Origin: Blastomyces gilchristii SLH14081
Lineage: Eukaryota > Ascomycota > Eurotiomycetes > Onygenales > Ajellomycetaceae
NCBI RefSeq assembly: GCF_000003855.2
Contig: NW_003101680.1
Span: forward strand, 5,187,510-5,251,509
DNA length: 64,000 nucleotides
Direction: 5' to 3'
Positions 8,168 to 21,559 of this stretch are shown here, piece by piece. The notes beneath the pieces were generated by a model, which saw only the letters and a program-made list of their open reading frames with translations, did not search any database and had not been told where the DNA came from. A program made the translations under genes and the position numbers. How positions within the stretch are numbered: the stretch's first letter is position 1; every line of letters starts with the position of its first letter.

Positions 8168-11100
8168 TTAGTTCTCTCTTTTCAGAAGTGATATAGAGTC
8201 AGAGATATATAGTTCTCATTAGTTAAAAGCTACTGTCTTAGATAACACAGAGCTCTGAGTTCAGATCAAAATTATTATAGTTAACTTATTTTATAAAATA
8301 GTATCAGCTGCAGCTGCAGAGTCTTTTATTAAGAATATCTTCAATCTCTTACTTAAGTTTATTATCTTCTTCTATGATTTCTGATAGCTGTCAGTTAAAA
8401 GTTAGTTAAGAAGAAAACAGATCAGTAATAGTATAGCTGAGTAAACTTATATAAAAGATATTATAAATTTCTGATAATATATTAAGATAATAGTTATAAC
8501 TGTTTAGAACTTCTATCACTTTATACTTTATATAATAGTAATTCAGTGTGTGAGATGAGTATATAATCTGTATATTCTTAAGATTTAATTATATCAGATT
8601 TTCTATCTTATATTACTCAGTAAGATCTCAGTGAATATTAATTCAGTTCTCTTGATTTTATTTAATACTTATTATGAAGACTTCTGCTCAGTCATAAGTG
8701 TCTTAGAGCTTTATTACTATGTTATTAATAATCTGAATCAGACTGCAGAGATTCAGTGTGAACTATATAATCTCTAGAAGATTTAATACTTTTATATAAT
8801 AACTGTGTATAAGAAAGAAGTTAAAATATTAATATCAGTATTAGTAACAGTTCGGAGAGAGAGTGTTCTAAGTGAAGAAGTATGTATAATGTTATGAGTT
8901 ATTTTATCTTGATTAACTAATATCTTTGAATCTAAGAGTCAGTGTTTCTGATTTATTCAATAGATATCTTGCTTTTATTATAAGAGAGTATCTGTCATTG
9001 AGTTCTGACTACTGAGATGATAGTGTATAGTGAAATGAAAACAGCTTAATAGCTCAGATTATTATATCTGACATTTAATAAGCTTGTATATAATTGTGAA
9101 ATACTTGAGATTTTTATAATCTGTGATTATCTTAAATTTGAAGATACTTCAGAGTTCAGAGTCTCATTCTTCTAAACAGTGTACAATTGTAAGAAGTTTC
9201 TTATCATAGATCTTGTAATTGTATTCAACAGAACTCAGTTTCTTAGACATGAAGATGTATAATTATAAGACATTTTTATTATTATATTATAATATAGCTT
9301 CTTCTGTGATATAGTTAGAGAAATCAGCTTCAATAACTATCTTATAATCAGAATCAAATATTATCAGCAGAGAGGTATTAATGAATATCTTCTTTATTTA
9401 TATAAATGCAGCTTCAGTATCTGCTAATCACTGAAATACTGAATTCTTCTTAATAAGTTCTGTAAGTAATCTTATAATATCTGAGAAGTTTTGTATAAAT
9501 CACTGATAGAAGTTAGCAAATCTGATGAAGCTTTATACATCTTTCACAGTATATGAAGCTTCTCACTTGAGAATAGCAGAGATCTTCTCAGAATTCATTT
9601 GAATTCTCTAATCAGCTTCTATGATAAAACCTAGGTATTTTATACTTTTGACTTTGAAATCATACTTGTTAATATCTATTGATAGTTCTGTCTCTCATAA
9701 TTATTGTAATATTTTTCATATATATTCTTAATATTTCTTTCTGAATCTGTCAGTGAAGATGAGAATATCATCTAGATATACAGATATAAACTTATTAAGA
9801 AAATCTCAGAGTACTCAGTTGATATACTTCTGAAATGTACTGAAGACATTAGCTAGGTCAAAGAGTGTGACTACTCATTCAAAGAGGTCATAACATATTC
9901 AGAATACTGTGAGTCATTCATTCTCTTCAGCAATACAAATCTTATAAAACATGATAATAATATCTAACTTTATAAATTATTGAGCTTGTCTGATACATGC
10001 TAGAGTTTCATTGATAAGAGATAAGAGATAATAATCTTTCTTTATCAATCTGTTCAGATATTGATAGTTCACACAGAATCAGAGTTCTTTATCTGATTTC
10101 TTTTCAAAGAGAATAGAAGCTGCAGTGAAAGAGTTACTAATATATATGAATTTCTTATTCAACAGATCATTGAGTGTCTTCTGAAGAAGAAGAAGTTTAT
10201 CTTGAGACATATTATAAAGAAGGTCTTATAATGACTCAGAGTTCTTATTATTCTTCTTTTCTAACTTGATACTGTAATACACTTCTGAGCCTTGTAAAGA
10301 GAGTATATTTATAATATTATCTTATTAAAAGATATCTAGATATTCATAATATTATTGAGAGAGCTTTATGTGAGAATCTGTTATTATAGTATGAAATAAC
10401 TTCTCTAGAGCTTTCTTGATATCAGTCAGACTGATGAAATAGATTAATATATAATTCTGCTATCAGTAACTTTGTTAGCAGTCTCACTAATAACTTCTTT
10501 TTCAGAGCATTTTATAAGTATTGACAGAGATCTATGTAAGATTCATAGTCTTATAAATATTATCTTCATGAATTCTATCATTGTTAGACAATATTAAACT
10601 TCTGTTTTAAGCATTCAATAAGATGCCTTGTTCAGATAGTCAGACAAGTTCTGACATAAGATTATAGTCAAGATTATTAACTTCATATATATAAACATCT
10701 TCTTATTAATGTTCTCTGACATCTATGTTTAGTTTCATCATAAAACAGATGTGAATGTCTTTTGAATCATCAAATTCTGTGAGAAGTTGAGATTTTAATA
10801 AGAGAATACACTGAAGATTATAATATTTTATAACTGAAGATTTAATTATTGTATAATAGCATAGATCACTGTCTATCATGACTTTTATATTATATATATT
10901 ATCTATTACAGTAGATATAAAAATTGCATCTATTATTATTTTCTCTTTAAATTATTATTATCTGACCTCTTCAAGCTCCTGCTTGTAAATTTAAACAAAA
11001 GCTAATCTTTTCCCTGTTTTATCAGAACATTCTCATAGTTATCTTCTCAATCTTTCTTCAATATAATGTGATTGATACAGACAGACACTGATTCATTCTT

Positions 11101-12189
11101 TAAGTAAGAAGACACTGATCTTTCTCTTGAATGAGAAGATATATAAACTGATTAACAGTTGAAAGTAATATGTTCTAATTAGTTACAATTAATACACATC
11201 TTTTATTAATATCAGTCAGTGACTTCTTCAGAAGTGATCTCAGAAACTTGAAAGTCAGTTCAGACAGCAGAGATCCTTGCTTATGTATAGATATTCAAGT
11301 CTACTCAGTTCATGATATCTGCATCATTGTTGTTATTTCTCAGTGCAGATATATAAGTAACTGAGATGTAATTAGACTGGCCGGCGGGACCATGAATTTC
11401 ACATTTAGTCTCATTTGGTCTGATCTCATACATTTCTTAACATGAGTCTCACCAGGACCAAGCCTCAAAAAAATCTGAAAATGGACCATTTCTGAGAGAA
11501 ATGATGTGAAAAATGACCAGATTTAATTCAAGAACAGTGAAATGAGAGTAATTTCTCAGAATAAACTGTGAAAAATGATCATTCTTTCAAAATCAGAATG
11601 AGACTGAGACTGAAGATTAAAATCAGTCTCATTCAGTTCATTCAGTGATTGCTTATATAATCAGAATTTGGTAATGATTATTAGTAACACTTATGAAATA
11701 ACTAAATACATTCTTGCACAAGTTTATTCTTCACTTTCTCATAAAAACTACACTTTTCTGATATACTGTGATCAGAGGTATTAAACTGTCTGATAATTTC
11801 ATGTTTTATAATCATGAGTTTCTTGATTATTTCTTCTTGTAATTGTCTCTGATAATAGTAATAAATATCTCAACTTGAGTTGAACTTTCACTTCATTCTC
11901 ACCTCTATCAATGAAATTGTCAGAATATCACATGTCATCAGTGTAACAGTTGAATATGTACTCTTAACAATTTTTTATAACTCTAGAATTGATTTGATAT
12001 GTAAATTCATTAAATCATCTTGAAGATAGTGATCAAATTCAGTTTTACAAGTATGTAGTTTTACCTGATTTTCAGTTGCAATCAATGTATGCAAGTTCTG
12101 TTTCAAAGTTAGTATTATAGTTCTATATAATATAAAGTGTTATCAAAGATCATTACTTACTAGAGAATTGTATTTCACTGTCTTCACAT

Positions 12190-13900
12190 CTTGAATATCT
12201 GCTCATTCAAATCTCTGATAGTTGATATTGTAGTAGTCTCAGACTAATTTAACATATAAGTCTTATTTCTTCTCTGTTCAATCTTGAGAAGTGTAGATAT
12301 TAACTTGATAGAAGAGATCTAGTAGAGCTGCTACAGTATAGTACTCTGTAAAAGATTGTTCAGTTTTGCTGTAGTAATATATCAGTTTATCTCTTATAGT
12401 AATAATAGCCTGTGCTATAGCATCATCTCAGACTGAATTTCTTTTTGAGTGATTCAACTGCTTCTCAAGATAAGTAAATAAACTGTTATACACTTATTAG
12501 ACTGACTGCAGTATTGATATATGAGTGATTGAGACTGTCTTTATTATCTTATAAAACTGAAACAGTAAATCAATCATATATTTCAACTAAGTTCACTTCA
12601 TATCAGAAAGTTTCAATATCTGAATCTTTTCTCAATCAGAGTGTTACACTCAATAATCAATCATCTGACACAATTAAAGAGTCTGAATAGTTACCTTATA
12701 TATTAAACTTCACTATATTCTAACATTCTGTATCATATTCAGTGATGTGACTGATTTATTTATTTATTGAATATCATAGAATCATTATTATTATTTAAAG
12801 AAGATACAAATTGCATTAGCAATGTTTTGAATTTATGATATTTAAATTATTAGTCAATCTATTCAAAATTAACAGTAGCATTATTAAAAAGTGTTATTAA
12901 AAAGCAATATTAAAAAGTGTTATTAAAAAACATTATCTTTTACAAAGTGAATATAAAAGTTACTTAAGTAATTACTTTCATCTTATTCTCATCTCAAGAA
13001 CTAGTTATCTCATTATTCTTCATCTCAATGTTAAGATTCTTTATCAGTGTTTATATTACAAGTTGAATCATATGAGTAATACAGAGAATATGACCTTGTT
13101 TATTATTTCAGAAATACAAAGTCAATTTTTGCTCTAAACTCTTCATCATAGTATAGTTATTCACAGCATTATCAGTTATAATTGTAAGAAGACTGAGACT
13201 AATATCTCAATAGTCATTTTTAATCACAGTCATTAATATCTCTGTTATATAATTCTCAGTATGACTACTGATTAATGATTCAAATTCAATTAATGTCTCT
13301 TAATAAGTTCAGTTCTCATCAGTATAATAGTATATAACTCTTATAAATATAAGATTGTTTATACTAGTTCATGCATTCACTGTGAGAGATACTCTTCAAT
13401 AATTCTTTAACTCTGATTCTAGATATTGTATATTAACTTTGTAGTGTGTCTCAAGATTGAATCAAAGACAGAATTGATATAAAATATGAAGATTTGAATT
13501 AAGCATTTGAAGAAGTGTTTGAAATTCAGAGTTTTCAATTGATTGAAGAGAAAGATTCAGAGATATACATATACAAAGTAATTATTCACAGAAGTTATCA
13601 GATAAGAGTTATGAAATCAGAGTACTGATACATGATCATTTTCATATAATTTTCTTTAAATTAGAAAGTTAGTATTATTAAAAATCATTATCTGATAAAG
13701 AAACTTACCAGCTCAGTAGTAATTTTCTAATTATTTTTCTTTTATTATCTGCATTCTGATGACTTCAAATATCAGAAAATTTGTTCAGAGCTATGATCAG
13801 TTTATAATGAATGTTTTTAAATGAAGTTGCAGTAATTATAGCAGAGAGATGACTCTTCAGTAATCTATAATACAATCTGTTGATAATTATTTCATAGTTC
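12190..13900 (-). pseudogene. hAT transposase remnant in hAT-2
   Basis: Minus-strand counterpart of 21560-23340. The DNT.NNYT block is near 13140-13200 and the dimerisation block near 12290-12360. Stops differ in part from hAT-1, so the two copies were mutated separately after insertion. Confidence 0.55.
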
Positions 13901-15455
13901 ATCTCAGTGTTTGTGTTGAGTTTTTTATAAATTTCATAGCCTGAAATCAGATGTGAAGAATGAAGTGATTATTTATTATAATTGAAAGAGAGCATTCTAT
14001 ATAGAATTGTAAATAACATAGACTTTGTAATTGACAGTGATTTCTTGAAGAGTATATAAATCTTCAATAGAAGTAAAAGAAGTGAAAGAAGTGAATTCAG
14101 AAGACATGATAATAATTTGAGAAAGATAATAATTTATTTTCAATAACTGATCACTGATGTGTGTAAGAAGAATTAATATAAGAGAAAATAATCTTGTTTC
14201 TTAGCTTAGTTATAATTTTAGTACTAACTCAGATTGAATATCATTGATATATAAAAGTAAACAAATAATCTTGATTAATCTCTGTCATATTTCTTAAAAT
14301 ATATTAATATTGTGAAAGAGAGTGTTACTAAATTGCATTATCAGATAATATTATTAAAAATATATTAATATTATGAATATTAATGTTGAAAAAATGTTAA
14401 TACTTATACATTACAGTGATTTATGAATCATGATAGTTAAATATATATATATATATATATTATTCCTGACTTGATTACAACTTGTACAATAATTTTTAAA
14501 AACTCAAAATTAATTTCAATTATTAATAATTATGAACTTATAACTAACTAATATAAAAAGAAAAAAACTTTTTTTACTTATTATCTTTCTACTCTTTCTC
14601 ATGCTTCTTATCATTCTTTATAATTCACTTTTTATTCTTCTTCTTCTTCTTCTTCTTCTTATCTGAGATGATAACTATCTTAAAATCTCTCTTCACTATC
14701 TTCTCAGAGGAGGGTTTTCACTGCTTTCTCTCAGCCAGGTCAATCTGTGTCTCAAAATCCTGCATTTTCTGATCTGCTGTCTCAGGTTTCATCTCAGTGA
14801 TAAGCAGATTGACATGCTCAGAGAGCAGAGCTGTCTTCTCAATATTCTGAATTATGAAGTGCATTTGAGATCTGAATAAGATCTTAATTCTCTTCTTCTC
14901 TGTCAGCTTCTGCTAATTAATTAGAGAATAGAAGTATTATCAAAAATTATTATCTCTCAATAAATAAAAAACTTATCAGTTTTAATTTCTTTATCTCTTA
15001 CTTTAACATCTTCTCAATCTTCTTCTACTGCTGCTTATTTATAGTAACACTCTTCTTCTCTCTCTCTCTCTTTATCTTGATCTCAAATCATTCTCAGAAC
15101 TTCTTCTGATTCTATCACTACTGTATGAGACTCTTCACTGTCTTCTTTTTCAATCTCTCACAGACAGTGTCATCTGCATTATTTCTATACTTAGTTCAGT
15201 CTAAATCTATCAGAAGTATTACTTAAAATTGTTATCATTCTACTCTCTTATAAAGTCTCTTCAAGATATTATAATGTATCTTACAATCTGTCTTCTCTTG
15301 CTTAAACATCTTCTTCTTCTCTCTCTTCAATCTGTGACAGTGCTCACGCACCTTGATGGTTCACAGAACTGCAGAATATTTGAAGAAGAATAACATGATT
15401 GATTTCAGTGAGTGTTGAAGAGAGATGAAGGTAGAAGAGACAGTCAGAAATGATA

Positions 15456-15553
15456 TAATAATAATGATAATAATGATAATAATGATGATAATGATAGTAG
15501 TAATAGTAATGATAATAATGATGATGATGATAATAATGATGATGATGATGAAA
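15456..15553 (+). repeat. (GAT/AAT)n trinucleotide microsatellite in hAT-2
   Basis: About 95 bases of GATAATAAT/GATGATGAT repeats. The same array is present in hAT-1 (19951-20060, reverse orientation), so it belonged to the ancestral element. Confidence 0.9.
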
Positions 15554-16646
15554 GAAAGAGTGTATTGAAATATATTACTGACTTATCAAATATAAAGAGA
15601 CTTAAAGAAAATATTAACAGCTTTCAGTAATGTACAGAAACAGCTACAGTGTTGCATAGCAATATCATTTTCATTCAATACATGCACTGTTGATATTCTT
15701 TATATACAGTTATTATATAATGTGTATCAGAGATATATACAGAAAACAGATCTTTATTACTAGAATAAATGATTACAGCAATTCTCTGTTTTCATATTAT
15801 AAAGATAAGTTATTCTTATTTCTTTCTTCTCTCTTTTCTCTTCTTCAATCAATCACTAATTTCAAGCTGATATGAAAACTATTAAAACACTCTCAGAAAC
15901 TCTCAAATTGAAGAGTATAGACTAATTAAATTTGAAATGCAGAAGAAATCAAATTATCTTCTATAGATTTAATTATTCATTTTCTCTTAAATAAAATAGT
16001 AGTCACATTCCTCTCTTTCTTAATCAAACAAAACATAGCTCATGAAAAGTGAGTATCATATCAGATCATAATTATCAACACAGTCTCAGCATGCAGAACT
16101 GTATATACACAGTACATACTGAACTGAGAGACTGTATAAGTTGTAAATCAGCAGCAGCATCTCAGAGAGAGTTATACAGTGTGAGAAAGCTATAACTCTC
16201 AGTTACATATACAGAGAATGAATTATTACAGTAAGTGTATATGCATTGAAGTAACACTTTTTGATAACACTCAGTCTCTGATATGATGAAAATAGAGTCT
16301 CTCTGTGAGATCTGTTTCTATCAGAAGTCAGAAAATCTTATATTTCTCAAGATTATCTTTGTATATCTTATCTATGAAACTGATGAGAGAAATCATTGAT
16401 TTCAGTGTTCTGCTCTTGATATTATTCAAGTGACAGCAGAGTTCACTCTGATCACACTTTTTAAGTGTATATTTTCTAATTATTCACATTTATATAGATA
16501 TATACTGATTATTTATTAGATAATATTAAGATAATGACTTATTATAACTGTGTTACTCTCACTGTGAGAAATGCATAATTAATAATAAATATTATAAAGA
16601 CTCTGAGAAGTGAGTATTTTAAGAGTACTATAGCTCTGTAATCTTG

Positions 16647-16835
16647 ATTTTTTTTTATTTTTATTTTTTATTTTTTTCTTTTTCTTTTATTTTATTTTAT
16701 TTTTCTTTTTCTTTCTTTCTCTTTTTTTCTTTCTCTTCTTTTTTTCTTTCTCTTTTTTTTTTTTTTATTGTGATTTTTTCTTGTTATTTTGTTTTTTGTT
16801 TTTTTATTATTTTTTGTATTTTATATTTTTTTTTT
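16647..16835 (+). repeat. Homopyrimidine (T/C) tract in hAT-2
   Basis: Nearly 190 bases of almost only T and C, with a few A and G toward its end. The translated ORF here is low complexity and not a gene. It corresponds to the purine tract 18704-18858 of hAT-1. Confidence 0.9.
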
Positions 16836-17482
16836 AATTAAAATGATATCAATTATGATCTATGTTCAGAAAAGTAAAAATATTTGATAATACTTTCTAT
16901 TGAATTTTTAACAAATGAGTACTATATTATGATATTATGTAAGTGAGAAATGATTTCATAGTCTTATTTAGTGTCATTTTCAATAATGAAATCAGAATGA
17001 AAATGTGACTAAGAATTCAAATGTATTCTTTATCTGAGACTAGATTTTTATTTGAAAAGTGAATCTGAGACCTTTAATATTTGAAATAATGTGATTTGAG
17101 ATCAATGTGATGAACACAAATCATGATCAGAAGTAATGCTTTTAGACAATGTGATAACTGTAAAGTTTGATTCTGGTCTCAGACACAGTCACATGGTCAG
17201 TCTAGATATAATATATTCTATCACTGTTCTGTATACTCTTGAGCTTGATAAGTCAGTCATTTAATGTCTGAAGTTGTACATAGAAACCTTTATAAGTCTG
17301 GTCTTTGTCTACACTTATAAGAAGCTGTAAGAGTTCAAAAGTTAATATCTTCTTAAACATACTAATCTTCATTTAATTTTTTCAAGATTGATCACCTGCT
17401 TCTAGAATCTTGATGTTGAAGTCAGAAATGAATGTTATAATAGAAGTGTTTCTCTGTTAAGCACTCTGTAATCAATCTAATA

Positions 17483-17802
17483 TGTGGCGGGCTGCGCCCG
17501 ATCAATTATATAGACTATTTCATTACACTTCACAGATTTCTACCACTTTGATTCTCGGTCACTGATTCTCAGCTGAAAATCTACAGAATTTGTATTCTTC
17601 CGCTCTGAAGCTTTACCATGTATGAAAACCCCTATTCTTTCACCCTAAAGTTTCACTATGTATATCACTGTGTATGTGTATAAATATTCACTCTGATCAC
17701 TGATTCTCACACTTTCTCTTTCTTTTCTTCTCTAATGTTTTTCACTTTATTATATAAGATCTATAAATATTATACTGATCTATTCAGTATAGGCCTCTTA
17801 TA
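17483..17802 (+). repeat. 5' LTR of Gypsy B (weakly mutated)
   Basis: 320 bases starting TGTGGCGGGCTGCGCCCGAT. It still holds many CC and CG sites (TTCTACCAC, TTCTCGGTC, CTTCCGC), whereas the 3' LTR of the same element has lost most of them. Confidence 0.9.
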
Positions 17803-18703
17803 CTTGAAAAATATTCATTGTCTTCTTATTAGAAATGATTATTCATTGAGAAGCTATCTGAATATATAACAATATGTATGAAGTAGAGAAACAGTCAATC
17901 AGTTAAGCAGATACTGAGTTCTCAGATAGAAGCTTACTCATCAGTCACTCTGGCTCTGTAACAAGACCTTATGAAGAGAATAAGATCTTATAAAGAGAAT
18001 ACCAGTGAAAGATCTGAGAGTTCTGACACTACAGATATATAAGATATTTATACAATTACACTTCTTTCAATTTTATAGATATTATATATTCAATGATTGA
18101 CATAATCATGTCTAATAATAGTATGAAAGAACTCTTAAACATGAGTATAGATACAGTGTCACAGTGACTCTAAGCAATGTTGAAATTATAATAATAATAA
18201 ATAGCTGATATGCATGCAACTCAATAATATCAATATAAAGAAATTCAATGATTATCTTAACAAGGAATCCCTGTATAAATAATTTCAATAATGATAGAAT
18301 TGAATATAAAAGCACTGAAAGAATGCTTAGATACTTCTAGACTGACCGTGTGACCATGTCTGAAACCAGGACCAAACTTTACAGTTGTCATATTACCTAA
18401 AAGCATTACTTCTGATCATGGTTTGTGTTCATCACATTGATTTCAAATCATGTTATTTCAAATATTAAAGATTCCAGATTCACTTTTCAAATAAAAATCT
18501 AGTCTCAGATAAAGAATATGTTTGAATTCTTAGTCACATTTTCATTCTGATCTCATTATTGAGAATGGCATTAAATGAGACTATGAAATCATTTCTCACT
18601 TACATAATATCATAACATAGTACTCATTTGTTGAAAATTCAACAGAGAGTGTTATCAAATATTATTACTTTTCTCAACACAGATCATAATTCATATAATT
18701 TTA

Positions 18704-18858
18704 ATTATGAAAAAAATATAAAATACAAAAAAAAACAAAAAATAAAAAATAAAAACAAAAACAAGAAAAAATCCCAATAAAAAAAGGAAAAAAAAAGAGG
18801 AAGAAAAAAAAAAAAAAAGAAAAGAAAAGAAAAAAGAAAAAATAAAAATAAAAAAAAT
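18704..18858 (+). repeat. Homopurine (A/G) tract in hAT-1
   Basis: About 155 bases of A with scattered G, the reverse complement of the pyrimidine tract in hAT-2. The minus-strand ORF here (Phe/Leu only) is an artefact. Confidence 0.9.
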
Positions 18859-19950
18859 CAAGGTTACAGAGCTGCAGCATTCTTAAAATACTCACTTCTC
18901 AGAGTCTTTGCAATATTCATTATCAATCATATATCTTTCATAGTGAGAGTAACACAGCTGTGATGAGTCATTGTCTTAACATCATCTAATAAATAATCAG
19001 TATATATTTGTATAAATGTGAATAATTAGAAAATATACACTTAAAAAGTGTGAGCAGGGTGAACTCTGCTGCCACTTGAATGACATCAAGAACAGAATGC
19101 TGAAATCAATGATTCTTCTCATTGATTTCACAGACAAGGCATGTGAAGATAATCTTGAGAAATATAAGATTCTCTGACTTCTGGTAAAAACAGATCTTAT
19201 GAAGAGACTCTATTTTCATAATATCAGAGACTGAGTGTTATCAAAAAGTGTTACTTTTATACAATATATATGCACTTACTGCAGCAATTCACTCTCTGCA
19301 TATATGACTGAGAGTTGCAGCTTTCTCACACTGCACAGCTCTTCCTGGAATACTGCTGTCAGTTTGCAACTCACATAGTCTCTCAGTTTAGCACACACTG
19401 TGTGTATACAGCCCTGCATGCTGAGGCTGTGTTAATTATTATGGCCTGATGTGGTACTCACTTTTTACAGATCATGTTTTGTTTGAAGAGGAGAGAAAAG
19501 ACACAACTATTGTTTTATTGAAGAGAAAATGAATAATTAGTATTATTAAATGTAATTTAGTTCATCTGCATTTAAAATTTGATTAGTCTATACTCTTCAA
19601 TTTGAGGGTTTCTAAGAGTGTTTTAATAGTTTTCATATCAGCTTGAACTTAGTGATGAGTTGAAGAAGAAGAGAAAAGAGAGAAGAAAGAAATGAGAATA
19701 ACTTATCTTTATAATATGAAAACAGAGAATTGCTGCAATCATTCTCTCTAGTAATAAAGATCTGTTTTCTGCATGTATCTCTGATATAGATTATATGATA
19801 AATGTATACAAAGAATATCAATAGTGTATGTATTGAATAAAGATAATGTTGCTATGTAACACTGTAGCTGTTTCTGTACATCTCTGAAAGCTGTTAATAG
19901 TTTCTTTGTCTCTTTATATTTAATAAGTCAATAATATATTTTGATGCACT

Positions 19951-20060
19951 TCTTCTTTCATCATCATTATCATCATCATCATCATCATTATCATCATCAT
20001 CATCATCATTATCATCATTATCATTATTATTATCATCATCATTATTATCATTATTATATC
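19951..20060 (-). repeat. (ATC/ATT)n microsatellite in hAT-1
   Basis: About 110 bases of CATCATCATTATCATCATCA type, the inverted counterpart of 15456-15553. Confidence 0.9.
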
Positions 20061-20119
20061 ATTGCCTGTCTTCACCTCTCTCTCAACACTTATTAAAATC
20101 AATCATGTCATCTCTCTTC

Positions 20120-20925
20120 AAATATTCTGTGGTTCTGCAGATTATCAAGGCGTGTGAGTGCTATCACAGATTGAAGAAAGAGAAGAAGAAGATGTTCAAG
20201 TATAGAGAGACAGATTATAAGACATATTATAATGCCTTGAAGAGACTCTGTAAGAGAGCAGAATGATAATGATTTTAAGTAATACTTCTGATAGATTTAG
20301 ACTGAACTAAGTATAGAAATAATGCAGATGACACTGCCTGTGAGAGATTGAAAAAGAAGATAGTGAAGAGTCTTATACAGTAGTAATGAAATCAGAAGAA
20401 GTTCTGAGAATGATTTAAGATCAAGATGAAGAGAGAGAGAGAGAAGAAGAGTGTTGCTGTAAATAAGCAGCAGCAGAAGAAGATTGAGAAGATATTAGAG
20501 TGAGAGACAAAGAAGTCAAAACTGGTAAGTTTTTTATTAAGAGATAATGATTTTTAATAATACTTCTGTTCTCTAATTGATTAGCAGGAGCTGACAGAGG
20601 AGAAGAGAATTGAGGTCTTATTCAGGTCTCAAATGCACTTCATGATCCAGAATATTGAGAAGACAGCCCTGCTCTCTGAGCATGTCAATCTGCTTACTAC
20701 TGAGATGAAACCTGAGATAGCAGACCAGAAAATGCAGGATTTTGAGACACAGGTTGATCTGGCTAAGAGGAAGCAGTGAGAACCCTTCTCTGAGAAGGCA
20801 GCAGAGGGAGATTTTGAGATAATTATCATCTCAGATGAGAAGAAGAAGAAGAAGAATGAGAATGAGAAGTGAATTATAAAGAATGATGAGAAGAATGAGA
20901 AAGAGAAGAAAGATAATAAGTAGAA
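20120..20925 (+). pseudogene. Second, Lys/Glu-rich ORF of the hAT element (possible DNA-binding accessory protein)
   Basis: Blocks readable on the plus strand: CECYHRLKKEKKKMFKYRET, YYNALKRLCKRAE; then DDTACERLKKKIVKSLIQ; then, after an intron-like segment at 20525-20587 (GTAAGT...TTAGCAG), ELTEEKRIEVLFRSQMHF, MIQNIEKTALLSEHVNLL, KMQDFETQVDLAKRKQ, and an acidic/basic C terminus (EKKKKKNENEK). The segmentation and charge resemble trihelix/SANT-type accessory proteins of some DNA transposons, but this is inference. The same blocks occur on the minus strand of hAT-2 (about 14560-15400), so it belongs to the element. A few stops interrupt it. It lies upstream of, and in the same direction as, the transposase. 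Confidence 0.5.
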
Positions 20926-21559
20926 AAAGTTTTTTTCTTTTTATATTAGTTAGTTATAAGTTTGTAACTATTAGTTAATAATTGAAATTAATTTTAAGTT
21001 TTCAAAAATTATTGTATAAGTTGTAATCAATTATCAATGTCAGGAATAATATATATATATATATTCAACTATCATGCCATGCCACTATAATGTATAAGTA
21101 TCAACATTTTTTCAACATTAATATTCACAATATTAATATATTTTTAATGATATTATCTGATAACATAATTTGATAACACTCTCTTTCATAATATTAATAT
21201 ATTTCAAGAAATATGACAGAGATTAATCAAGATTGTTTATTTACTTTTATACATTGATGATATTCAATCTGAGTTAGTACTAAAATTATAACTAAGCTAA
21301 GAAAGAAGATTATTTTCTCTTATATTAATTCTTCTTACACACATCAGTGATCAGTTATTAAAAATAAATTATCATCTTTCTCAAATTATTATTATATCTT
21401 CTGAATTCACTTCTTTCACTTCTTTTACTTCTATTGAAGATTCATAAACTCTTCAAGAAATCACTATGATTTACAAAGTCTATATTATTTACAATTCAAC
21501 ACAGAATGCTCTCTTTCAATTATAATGAATAATCACTTCATTCTTTATATCTGATTTCA

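Larger units (their letters stand above)
11373..17204 (-). mobile_element. Full-length hAT-family DNA transposon, copy 2
   Basis: 5,832 bases, bounded by TAGACTGGCCGGCGGGACC at the left and the inverted ...CACATGGTCAGTCTA at the right. The 8-bp target duplication is gatgtaat (11365-11372) against gatataat (17205-17212), one G-to-A difference, as expected for hAT. It is inserted in the gag region of Gypsy A. The coding parts mirror hAT-1 on the minus strand: the transposase about 12190-13900 (the DNT.NNYTI block near 13150, the HxxC-AHV block near 13050, the C-terminal dimerisation block near 12300-12360) and a Lys/Glu-rich second ORF about 14560-15400. All are interrupted by stops. Inside are an AT/GAT microsatellite, a homopyrimidine tract and several copies of the 20-base motif described under findings. 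Its termini are shared with the MITEs at 1 and 32255. Confidence 0.85.

Noticed and set aside
16644..16841. Protein-coding ORF rich in Phe/Leu/Ser
   Set aside because: Artefact of a T/C homopyrimidine tract; the same applies to the minus-strand ORF at 18701-18895.
14630..20060. CRISPR-like or satellite array
   Set aside because: The repeats are simple di- and trinucleotide runs without spacers, and the organism is eukaryotic.
19920..20102. Met/Ile-rich minus-strand ORF
   Set aside because: Translation of the GAT/AAT microsatellite.
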